From positions 1 through 6,471 of the forward strand of contig JAUVXS010000098.1 of NCBI GenBank assembly GCA_030603485.1: 6,471 nucleotides of DNA. The letters run 5' to 3'. The DNA comes from Dehalococcoidia bacterium (GTDB lineage Bacteria; Chloroflexota; Dehalococcoidia; GIF9; AB-539-J10). A program made the position numbers and the translations under genes. Shown one piece after another: positions 1-6,262 of this stretch (position 1 is the first letter of the stretch; every line of letters begins with the position of its first letter). Below the pieces are notes generated by a model. That model was not told the origin of the DNA. It was given only the letters and a program-made list of their open reading frames with translations, and did no database searches.

Positions 1-346
1 GTACAACACCTACCATCTCGGAGGCTGATGAATCCTGAGTCTCTATCACCTTACCTGTAATTAAATACTTGATGGCCAAAACCAGCAGAATGATGCCCCC
101 GGCCACGAAGAAATCAGCTACCTCAATGTTTAGAAGTAAAAATATAGCTTTGCCAATGGCAACAAATCCCAGCCCTACGCCGAGGGCGGTAAGTGTTGAC
201 AAATGTACTGCACGTCTACGATGCCTAGCTTTCGTTTCTTGCGTTAAGGCGAGAAAGATTGGCAAATTCCCCACCGCATCCATGGCTACAAAAAGGGGAA
301 CAAAAGTCAAGCCCAACTCTCGCAGAAAATTCACTATGTTTTCCAC
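1..346 (-). CDS. MarC-family integral membrane protein, 5' part only (3' end beyond window)
   Basis: This is a partial gene: 115 codons are visible and the reading frame is still open at base 1. MarC (UPF0056) proteins are usually about 200 residues with six membrane helices, so roughly the N-terminal half is here. Three hydrophobic segments can be read, at about residues 9-33, 50-73 and 76-96. The first contains DAVGNLPIF (residues 23-31), the family's conserved D-P-x-G-N-x-P motif with Ala in place of the usual Pro. The basic stretch KARHRRR (39-45) follows helix 1, as expected for a cytoplasmic loop. The start is GTG at 346: the codon immediately upstream in frame is TAA, and a modest GGGAAG lies 8 nt upstream. 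The role of the family is not settled; the old link to multiple antibiotic resistance was withdrawn. It follows gyrA on the same strand after 117 nt, so it may be read through from the operon or have its own promoter. Confidence 0.85.
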   Translation of the reverse strand, partial: MENIVNFLRELGLTFVPLFVAMDAVGNLPIFLALTQETKARHRRRAVHLSTLTALGVGLGFVAIGKAIFLLLNIEVADFFVAGGIILLVLAIKYLITGKVIETQDSSASEMVGVV

Positions 347-376
347 TTAAAATTCTTCCCGCCACTCTGGCCGAAC

Positions 377-425
377 AAAGAATCTCTGGAACCCTTAACG
401 GAGTTTACCCTGAGCGAGATTCTTC
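377..425 (-). repeat. Inverted repeat between gyrA and marC; possible gyrA terminator or interspersed palindromic element
   Basis: Perfect 9-bp arms AAGAATCTC (424-416 on the minus strand) and GAGATTCTT (386-378) enclose 29 nt, and a G-U pair would extend the stem in a minus-strand transcript. Inside the loop, AACTCC and GGGTT can form a smaller nested hairpin around GTTAA. It lies about 40 nt past the gyrA stop. Only a short T-rich stretch (TTCTTTG) follows, so it is a weak intrinsic terminator at best. The arm and loop wording (a GAATCTC palindrome next to GCTCAGGGT) resembles palindromic repeats scattered through intergenic regions of some environmental bacterial genomes. That resemblance is from memory. 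Confidence 0.55.
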
Positions 426-463
426 GGTAATCAAATGTAAAGAAAACTACGGATAATTTCTGT

Positions 464-2896
464 TCACAGGATTTCATCGTGCCGGAAAACCCAGGTGGCC
501 GAAACTACACTATCATCTTCGGATAAGCCCATTAACCTGGCTCCGCGGCCACCCCTGCCCTGAATTGGGATCTGTTTCATAGGAATGTTCACCACGTTGC
601 CCCTGGCTGATAACATCACCAGGGAGCCATTCGGGGAAACAAACTTGGACATAGCTAGATTACCTGTTTTCGGGCCAACCCTATAAGCCCTCACTCCCTT
701 GCCTCCCCTATTGTGAACGGGATAGTTTTTTATCGGGGTCAGCTTGCCAAAACCTTTTTCGGTTACTGTGAGCACATAAGCATCGGGAAGGACAATGCCC
801 ATACCAACAACATAATCGTCAACAAGGCGTATGCCACGGACACCGCCACTAGTTCGAGACGCTGTCCTCAAGCTTTTGACCATAAATCTTATAGCCTGTC
901 CATTTCTACTCACCAGGATGACCTCATCTTCATCAGCAAACACTCCAGCTGAGACCAACTTATCTTCATTTCTGAGTCCCATGGCAATAATGCCATTCTT
1001 CCTTATCGAAGCAAATTTGCTTAGCGTAGTCTTTTTTATCACGCCACCCTTAGTAGCCAGTAATAAGAACTTATCTGAGGGAAAACTTGCTACGGATAAC
1101 AACACAGTTACCTCGTCTTTCAGGTCAATAGGTAATAAATTAACAATTGCCATTCCCTTGGCCATGCGGGAGGAATCTTCGGGAACCTCGTAGCATTTAA
1201 CACAGTAAACCTTACCAGTGCTGGTGAAGAAAAGAAGATTATCATGGGTATCAGCTACCAAGATGTGGTTCACTGTATCGCCACCCCTGGTTACCATTCC
1301 CATGACGCCTTTTCCGCCACGGTGTTGCAGTCGATAAGTGCTGGCAGGAATTCTTTTAATAAACCCCCCGTGAGTCAAGGTAACTACCATTGCCTCATGA
1401 GGAACAAGGTCTTCCGTACGAAATTCTTCCATTTCCTCTGCTTCCACTACGGTTCGCCGGGAATCACCATACTTGGATTTAAGCTCCTCAGCATCCTGGG
1501 CAACAAGTGATAATACTTTCCGAGGGTTAGCTAACAAATTCTCAAGATAGGAAATACTCTTTATCACAGCGGCATATTCCTCAGTTATTTTATCTTGCTC
1601 TAGCTTAGCTAATCTACGAAGCTGCATATCAAGGATAGCTTGCGCTTGAATCTGTGACATCGTAAAAGCTGCCATTAGATTGGCACGAGCGGACTCTACG
1701 GTTTGAGACTGCCGAATAATCTTGATCACCTGCTCTAGATTGTTCAGGGCAATTCTGAAGCCCTCGAGGATATGAGCCCTATCCTTTGCCTTATCAAGTT
1801 CAAACTGAGACCTCCTGGTAATAACTTGACAACGAAAGTCAATATGAGAAGTTAGCGCTTCTTTAAGATTAATTACTTTAGGTTGTCGATTAACCAAAGC
1901 AACCATATTGATGTGAAAGGCAGATTGCATCGCAGTATACTTGTAGAGGCTATTAAGTGCCTGTCGAGGTTGTGCTTCCCTTTTGAGTTCGATCACAATG
2001 CGCATGCCTTCTCTATCCGACTCATCACGCACCTCGGCTATCCCCGAAATTTTCTTCACTTTAGCCAGCTCAGCGATCCTTTCTATCAAAGCTGCTTTGT
2101 TTACCTGATAGGGAAGTTCAGTAACAACTATTTGTCTTTTGCCCACCTTGCTAGTCATTTCGTCGGCCTGGGCTCGAAGTATGATTTTTCCTTGTCCTGT
2201 AGTATAAGCGTTGTCTATGCCCCCTTTCCCCAAAATTATCCCGCCAGTGGGAAAATCGGGGCCTTTGACCAACTCCAGCAGTTCCTCTACAGTAGCTTGG
2301 GGATTGTCAATTAGGTAGACAATGGCATCACATATTTCGCCTAAGTTATGAGGAGGGATATTAGTCGTCATTCCCACAGCTATACCTGAAGAACCATTAG
2401 CTAGTAAGTTAGGCAACCTGGCGGGCAAGACAGAGGGTTCCTGCAGAGAGTCATCGAAGTTGGGGGTAAAATCGACGGTATTCTTTTCGATGTCAACTAA
2501 CATTTCCTCGGCAATTTTGGAAAAGCGGGCTTCGGTATACCTCATTGCCGCTGGTGGATCATTGTCAACGCTGCCAAAATTACCCTGCCCATCAACCAAT
2601 GGATATCTCAGAGAAAAATACTGGGCCATGCGTACCATAGCTTCATATATCGGGGAATCTCCATGTGGGTGATATTTCCCCATGACTTCACCAATAATGC
2701 GGGCACTCTTTTTATGTGGGCTGTTGTATCGTAACCCCAAGCCATCCATAGCGTATAAAACACGTCGCTGCACTGGTTTCAAACCATCACGCACATCAGG
2801 CAGGGCTCGGGAGACGATGACACTCATAGCATAGTCCAGATAGGAGCTTTTCATCTCCTCTTCGATATCAACAGTCTTTATTATTGTTGCTTCCAT
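464..2896 (-). CDS. gyrA: DNA gyrase subunit A
   Basis: Gyrase A is the DNA-breaking subunit of the A2B2 enzyme that introduces negative supercoils using ATP. At 810 residues it is full length and has no intein. The N-terminal breakage-reunion domain has DYAMSVIVSRALPD (21-34), the quinolone-determining region HPHGDSPIYEAMVRMAQ (76-92), and the catalytic Tyr120 in AMRYTEAR. The C-terminal beta-pinwheel begins near residue 500 and carries a GyrA-box, QHRGGKG, at 524-530 (canonical QRRGGKG), with related loops NRGGKG near 729 and GRGGRG near 780. The box, needed for DNA wrapping, favours GyrA over ParC. The quinolone-contact equivalents are Ser81 and Glu85, with Pro at 82. The ATG overlaps the TPR gene's stop codon (TAATG), with GAGAGGA about 11 nt upstream, so translation is probably coupled. 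No gyrB is in the window. Confidence 0.97.
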   Translation of the reverse strand: MEATIIKTVDIEEEMKSSYLDYAMSVIVSRALPDVRDGLKPVQRRVLYAMDGLGLRYNSPHKKSARIIGEVMGKYHPHGDSPIYEAMVRMAQYFSLRYPLVDGQGNFGSVDNDPPAAMRYTEARFSKIAEEMLVDIEKNTVDFTPNFDDSLQEPSVLPARLPNLLANGSSGIAVGMTTNIPPHNLGEICDAIVYLIDNPQATVEELLELVKGPDFPTGGIILGKGGIDNAYTTGQGKIILRAQADEMTSKVGKRQIVVTELPYQVNKAALIERIAELAKVKKISGIAEVRDESDREGMRIVIELKREAQPRQALNSLYKYTAMQSAFHINMVALVNRQPKVINLKEALTSHIDFRCQVITRRSQFELDKAKDRAHILEGFRIALNNLEQVIKIIRQSQTVESARANLMAAFTMSQIQAQAILDMQLRRLAKLEQDKITEEYAAVIKSISYLENLLANPRKVLSLVAQDAEELKSKYGDSRRTVVEAEEMEEFRTEDLVPHEAMVVTLTHGGFIKRIPASTYRLQHRGGKGVMGMVTRGGDTVNHILVADTHDNLLFFTSTGKVYCVKCYEVPEDSSRMAKGMAIVNLLPIDLKDEVTVLLSVASFPSDKFLLLATKGGVIKKTTLSKFASIRKNGIIAMGLRNEDKLVSAGVFADEDEVILVSRNGQAIRFMVKSLRTASRTSGGVRGIRLVDDYVVGMGIVLPDAYVLTVTEKGFGKLTPIKNYPVHNRGGKGVRAYRVGPKTGNLAMSKFVSPNGSLVMLSARGNVVNIPMKQIPIQGRGGRGARLMGLSEDDSVVSATWVFRHDEIL

Positions 2897-3777
2897 TAGA
2901 CTTCAGTTCCTCTCTCACCATCTTCACCAATGACGGTGAAACCTTCAGGCACGGATTCCTCTTCGGGGCCAAGATATTCTTCTTCCTCAAAATATCCAAG
3001 CTCGGGCGAGTCCTCACTTTCGTCAGTCATGATTTCTCGCCTGAGAAGGCTTTCCTTAATACGCGTGCGCAGATGCTCTGTAGCTTTAACAAGAAAGGAG
3101 GGGCATCCCACCTGGCTGGGATGTTGATACACCTCTTTAATAATCACCTGTACTTTATCTTTTCCCACATTGAGAATTGCCGCATCGTATCTATTTCCAC
3201 CTCGCATTAGCTTGATGAGGCGCAATTCTTGTCTCAGTTCCACCTGTCCCAAATATTCCCCGTTCCGACTCGCCACAATCAGGTGTTGTCCTCTTATTTC
3301 CAAATGCACCCGGTCACCAAATCCCATCTTAGCTAGGACGACGCCCGGAGCCACATTATGAAGATTAACCACCCCAGCCTTCCCCACCTCAGTTATAAAA
3401 AGGTCAAGAGCAACTCTTCGAGCCTGAGCTTTCCGGGTCGAAGCTTTTTGAGGGTCACTACTTAAGGTTGCCATAGACTTCGACAAACCAGTCAAACGGG
3501 CGAGATTTTTCTCAGCAATAGTATTTTCAGGGGCAAGCTCCAGAGCCCTAGAATAAGCTTCCATAGCTCGCTCAAAATCCCTCAGCTCTGTCAAAGCTCG
3601 GCCCAGGCGATTATAGGCCTCGACATCAGATGGACATTTCTCAATGATGTCCCTGTTTACGACTTCAGCCTCCTCCCATCTTCCTTGAAGGGCCAAATCT
3701 ATGGCTTCCTTGCTCAGTCGCCGTCTAAATCGAGCTTTCTCTTCTTCTTGTTGGTAAGAGGCGATATATATTTCCAC
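2896..3777 (-). CDS. TPR-repeat protein of unknown function, coupled to gyrA
   Basis: This is a 293-residue soluble protein with no signal peptide or membrane helix. The N-terminal part has a charged helix (10-20) and then two tetratricopeptide repeats, at about 20-52 and 53-86; the second, AYNRLGRALTELRDFERAME, matches the TPR consensus well. TPRs bind protein partners. A linker (95-120) leads to a beta-rich domain (about 122-215) that I cannot assign; it includes FGDRVHLEIRGQHLIVAS and LRLIKLMRGGNRYDAA. The last 42 residues are strongly acidic (FEEEEYLGPEEE at 263-274). The start is GTG at 3777: an in-frame TAA lies 12 nt upstream with no other start between. The only ribosome-site-like sequence, AAGG, sits just 2 nt before GTG, so the start is either weak, leaderless or further downstream. 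The gene follows lysC by 34 nt and its stop TAA shares one base with the gyrA ATG. That coupling suggests, but does not prove, a role connected with gyrase or its dosage. Confidence 0.85.
   Translation of the reverse strand: MEIYIASYQQEEEKARFRRRLSKEAIDLALQGRWEEAEVVNRDIIEKCPSDVEAYNRLGRALTELRDFERAMEAYSRALELAPENTIAEKNLARLTGLSKSMATLSSDPQKASTRKAQARRVALDLFITEVGKAGVVNLHNVAPGVVLAKMGFGDRVHLEIRGQHLIVASRNGEYLGQVELRQELRLIKLMRGGNRYDAAILNVGKDKVQVIIKEVYQHPSQVGCPSFLVKATEHLRTRIKESLLRREIMTDESEDSPELGYFEEEEYLGPEEESVPEGFTVIGEDGERGTEV
2908..2914 (-). promoter_or_regulatory. Shine-Dalgarno for gyrA inside the 3' end of the TPR gene
   Basis: GAGAGGA lies 11 nt before the gyrA ATG, within the last codons of the upstream gene. 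Together with the TAATG overlap it supports re-initiation by ribosomes finishing the TPR gene. The spacing is slightly long. Confidence 0.6.
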
Positions 3778-3786
3778 AACCTTATA

Positions 3787-3815
3787 TATTTACGATGTCA
3801 AGCCAAGATTGTCAA
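3787..3815 (-). promoter_or_regulatory. Candidate sigma-70 promoter for the TPR gene and gyrA
   Basis: A perfect -35 hexamer TTGACA (3815-3810, overlapping the lysC stop codon) is followed by exactly 17 nt and then TAAATA (3792-3787), a 3/6 match to TATAAT within an AT-rich run. Transcription would begin close to 3780, leaving almost no leader before the GTG at 3777. A second CTTGACA lies 14 bp downstream of the first, making a direct repeat that could be a protein-binding site. The -10 is weak, so this is a candidate only. Confidence 0.35.
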
Positions 3816-4297
3816 GTTTCTTTTTCCAGCTCAAAAGCTTGATGTAATGCTTGAACAACATCCTTAACCCTATCCTCAGAGATAATACAGGTTATCCTTA
3901 TCTCGGAAGTGGTAATTAACTGGATGTTAATGCTCTGTTCATAAAGAACGCGAAACATTCTGGCAGCGTAGCCCGGTGTATTTTGCATGCCAGTACCTAC
4001 AATGCTAACTTTGGCCAATGTAGAATCGGTAACACATTGCTTACCCCCCACAGATTTAACCACTGGCTCCACGATGGACATCGCCTTAAGCAAATCACTC
4101 CGAGCCACTGTGAACGTGAGATCAGTAATATTATTAATGCTGGCATTTTGGACAATGGTATCTACACTTATATTTGCTCTAGCCAGGGGCTCAAAGATTG
4201 CCGCAGCGATGCCGGGATGGTCGGGGACACCGACGACGGTGACTTTAGACACATTGGTATCATAGACAATACCTGTTGCCTTGTTTTTTACTTCCAT
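3812..4297 (-). CDS. lysC: Aspartate kinase beta subunit from an in-frame internal start within lysC
   Basis: ATG codon 246 of lysC (4297-4295) is preceded by AAGGAGG with a 5-nt spacer, an essentially ideal Shine-Dalgarno. It opens a 161-residue product sharing the frame and stop of lysC. The product would begin MEVKNKATGIVYDT and consist of just the two ACT domains, with no catalytic residues. In Bacillus subtilis and Corynebacterium glutamicum aspartokinases an internal start at the same point gives a beta subunit that joins the alpha chain in an alpha2beta2 enzyme and takes part in feedback control. The position matches that known arrangement, and the internal site is far stronger than the one for full-length LysC. 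Whether the short chain is made here is inferred from sequence. Confidence 0.8.
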   Translation of the reverse strand: MEVKNKATGIVYDTNVSKVTVVGVPDHPGIAAAIFEPLARANISVDTIVQNASINNITDLTFTVARSDLLKAMSIVEPVVKSVGGKQCVTDSTLAKVSIVGTGMQNTPGYAARMFRVLYEQSINIQLITTSEIRITCIISEDRVKDVVQALHQAFELEKET

Positions 4298-5032
4298 AGA
4301 GGCCTCCTTACAAATAATGGTACCCGGGCTATCGCTAAAGCTAGAAGCCACCAAGATGGGCACATTATACAACTCTCCCAATTCTACCGCTCTATTATGT
4401 ATTACCCTGGCTCCATAGCTAGCCAGCTCCAACATCTCTTCATAGCCAATTTCCTTTAATTTCCTGGCTCCGGGAATAAGGTGTGGATCAGCAGTATAGA
4501 CACCTTCAACATCAGTATATATCTGGCATATCTCGGCACTCAAGCTGGCAGCGAGAGCAACTGCTGTCGTGTCGGAACCACCACGACCCAAAGTGGTAAT
4601 ATCCATTTGTTGAGTCACGCCCTGAAATCCAGCCACAATGACAATATTTCCCTTTTCTAACTCACTGACCACTCGTTTCGTGTCGACACGGAGAATCCGA
4701 GCTCGACTGTAAGCAGAATCAGTCTCGATACCTGCCTGAGCGCCAGTCAGACTGACCGCCTTACACCCCAAACTCTCCAAAGCCAGGGCTAAAAGGGTAC
4801 TGGAAACTATCTCCCCAGTGGATAAAAGAACATCAAGCTCCCTATCACCAGGCTGTTCGTTAACCTGGTAAGCTAATTTAATCAAGTTATCGGTAGTGTA
4901 TCCCATGGCCGAAACAACCACCACCACTTGATTTCCTTCGTCTTTTGCTTTAGCAATACGGCGAGCTACATTTTTGATCTTCTCGGCATCAGCCACCGAG
5001 CTGCCACCATACTTCTGAACTATCAGTGCCAT
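3812..5032 (-). CDS. lysC: Aspartate kinase, monofunctional (alpha subunit)
   Basis: Phosphorylates L-aspartate with ATP to give 4-phospho-L-aspartate, the committed step toward lysine, threonine, methionine and diaminopimelate. At 406 residues it has the length of the monofunctional Bacillus/Corynebacterium type. The kinase domain begins with KYGGSSV (7-13), then STGE (71-74), TTLGRGGSDTTA (146-157) and YTDVEGVYTADP (172-183), all family signatures around the aspartate and ATP sites. Two ACT domains follow at about 262-325 and 340-400, the usual site of feedback inhibition by lysine and/or threonine; DHPGIAAAIF (271-280) and QNASINNITDLTFT (295-308) line the first. No fused homoserine dehydrogenase domain is present. 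The ATG at 5032 lies 14 nt after the apgM stop and has only a poor ribosome site (GAAGAG abutting the ATG), so it probably depends on coupling to apgM. An internal start at codon 246 is annotated separately. Confidence 0.96.
   Translation of the reverse strand: MALIVQKYGGSSVADAEKIKNVARRIAKAKDEGNQVVVVVSAMGYTTDNLIKLAYQVNEQPGDRELDVLLSTGEIVSSTLLALALESLGCKAVSLTGAQAGIETDSAYSRARILRVDTKRVVSELEKGNIVIVAGFQGVTQQMDITTLGRGGSDTTAVALAASLSAEICQIYTDVEGVYTADPHLIPGARKLKEIGYEEMLELASYGARVIHNRAVELGELYNVPILVASSFSDSPGTIICKEASMEVKNKATGIVYDTNVSKVTVVGVPDHPGIAAAIFEPLARANISVDTIVQNASINNITDLTFTVARSDLLKAMSIVEPVVKSVGGKQCVTDSTLAKVSIVGTGMQNTPGYAARMFRVLYEQSINIQLITTSEIRITCIISEDRVKDVVQALHQAFELEKET
4303..4309 (-). promoter_or_regulatory. 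Internal Shine-Dalgarno within lysC
   Basis: AAGGAGG, complementary to the 16S rRNA tail, sits 5 nt before in-frame ATG codon 246 of lysC. It encodes Lys-Glu in the long chain (within IICKEASM), so it occurs at the natural junction between the kinase and ACT domains. It is the best ribosome-binding match seen in the window. Confidence 0.8.
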
Positions 5033-5046
5033 CTCTTCATCTCTAT

Positions 5047-6231
5047 TTACTCTATCAGCTTGCCCATAATACCATATCCTTTTTTGATCAAAACGCCTGT
5101 GCCTTTGGCCTCTGCTTCGGTAAATCTCTTCGCCCCACTAGCTGCAAATCCTGGCCCCCAGAGCATAAATGGAACGGGGTCAGCAACATGTGTTTGAATC
5201 TTGATTGGCGTAGAGTGGTCAGGCAGAATTAGCACCCGGAGGGCATCCTTGTCCCAGGAACGAAGCCGAGCCACAATTTCTTTATCTACCCTCTGAATAG
5301 CCTCTATTTTGTCCTCAGCCAGGCCGGCATGGGCCGCCTCATCGGTTGCTTCTACATGAATAACCATCATGTCATATCTCACCAGTGCTTCCATGGCACC
5401 GATGGTCTGAGCAGCGTAATCGTTGTCTAGACCCGCGGTCGCACCAGGAATATCCAGCACCTGCATGCCTATCATTCGGGCCAGGCCTCGCAAAATATCA
5501 ACTCCGGACGTCACGGCAGCATCAATTCCATAGACCTCTTCGAAGGCTGGCATATCAGGTATTCTACCACTACCCCAGAAAAGCCAGACCATGGTAGCTG
5601 GAATATCGCCGCGTGCTCTTCTTTCTACATTCACAGGATGGTCACGAAGCACAAGCTCAGAGCGCGTCATAAGCTCTCCCAACAGATTGCTCCCAGGCCC
5701 TTTGGGGAGAAATTCATCAATAGCTTTGTCGGGAATATCATGCGGTGGAGTACAGCTAGACAGAAGGGTCTCTTCCTTCCCTTTTATCTTACATATATGT
5801 CTATAGCCAACCCCGGGATAAAAATGCACTTCATTGCTGCCAAGCTTTTCGTTCAAACTAGAGATAAGAGCTCGGCCTTCGCCAGTACTGATGTGCCCGC
5901 AACTATAGCTCCACATCCTCCCATTGCGAACAGCTACCAAATTGCAGCGAAAAACAGCCTCTCCTTCGTTAATAGGAATTCCCATGCCACGAGCCTCAAT
6001 GGCGCTCCGGCCCCGATAATATACCTGAGGGTCATAACCTAACACGGACATGCAAGCACAGGCGCTGCTGGGTTCCATACCCGTCGGCACATTGTAAACT
6101 AGCCCGACAGTACCCGCCTTGGCCATAGCATCCATGTTTGGAGTATGTGCCAACTCCAGGCAAGTCTTCCCACCATGAGCAGTCAATGGCCAGCCTGATG
6201 CTCCATCAATTATTAAAACGCAATATTTCAT
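5047..6231 (-). CDS. ApgM-family (alkaline phosphatase superfamily) enzyme: cofactor-independent phosphoglycerate mutase or proposed homoserine kinase
   Basis: A 394-residue protein of the archaeal-type, 2,3-bisphosphoglycerate-independent phosphoglycerate mutase family. Metal-binding and family motifs are in order: LIIDGASGWPL (6-16, Asp9), the phospho-acceptor loop GMEPSSACACMSVLGYDP (51-68, Ser56 likely), YYRGRSAIEARGMGI (71-85), LFWGSGRIPDMPAF (217-230), HVEATDEAAHAG (292-303) and LPDHSTPIKIQTH (336-348). The ATG at 6231 is chosen because GAGG lies 5 nt upstream and MKYCVLIIDG is the usual family N-terminus; the frame can be extended to TTG at 6273, but those 14 residues have no support. 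The neighbour downstream is lysC, 14 nt away. In genomes where such a gene sits with aspartate kinase or homoserine dehydrogenase, the subfamily has been proposed to be a homoserine kinase replacing ThrB. Sequence alone does not decide between mutase and kinase here, so no gene symbol is given. Confidence 0.9.
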   Translation of the reverse strand: MKYCVLIIDGASGWPLTAHGGKTCLELAHTPNMDAMAKAGTVGLVYNVPTGMEPSSACACMSVLGYDPQVYYRGRSAIEARGMGIPINEGEAVFRCNLVAVRNGRMWSYSCGHISTGEGRALISSLNEKLGSNEVHFYPGVGYRHICKIKGKEETLLSSCTPPHDIPDKAIDEFLPKGPGSNLLGELMTRSELVLRDHPVNVERRARGDIPATMVWLFWGSGRIPDMPAFEEVYGIDAAVTSGVDILRGLARMIGMQVLDIPGATAGLDNDYAAQTIGAMEALVRYDMMVIHVEATDEAAHAGLAEDKIEAIQRVDKEIVARLRSWDKDALRVLILPDHSTPIKIQTHVADPVPFMLWGPGFAASGAKRFTEAEAKGTGVLIKKGYGIMGKLIE

Positions 6232-6233
6232 CC

Positions 6234-6262
6234 TTGCCTCAATAATTAAAGCATCATATAAT
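6234..6262 (+). promoter_or_regulatory. Sigma-70-type promoter of tRNA-Pro
   Basis: TTGCCT (6234-6239, 4/6 match to TTGACA), then exactly 17 nt, then a perfect TATAAT (6257-6262). The predicted start near 6269 is about six bases before the mature tRNA 5' end, a normal leader for a tRNA gene. The -35 overlaps the ribosome site of the divergent apgM-like gene. Confidence 0.7.
6237..6240 (-). promoter_or_regulatory. Ribosome-binding site that fixes the apgM-like start
   Basis: GAGG lies 5 nt before the ATG at 6231, in the context TTGAGGCAAGGATG. It supports the shorter 394-residue reading over the upstream TTG, which has no ribosome site and lies only 2 nt from the tRNA gene. Confidence 0.6.

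Noticed and set aside
69..350. Plus-strand open frame of 93 codons at the left edge
   Set aside because: The opposite strand encodes a clear MarC-type membrane protein with three hydrophobic helices; the plus-strand product is a low-complexity Ser/Thr/Lys shadow.
464..2896. Topoisomerase IV subunit ParC instead of GyrA
   Set aside because: A near-canonical GyrA-box and a full set of pinwheel repeats are present, and there is no parE neighbour.
3983..4459. Plus-strand open frame of 158 codons opposite lysC, and similar long plus-strand frames opposite gyrA (for example 831-1193 and 1883-2314)
   Set aside because: They lie wholly opposite well-conserved genes, have Cys/His/Ser-rich shadow-like composition, no family resemblance and no supporting ribosome sites.
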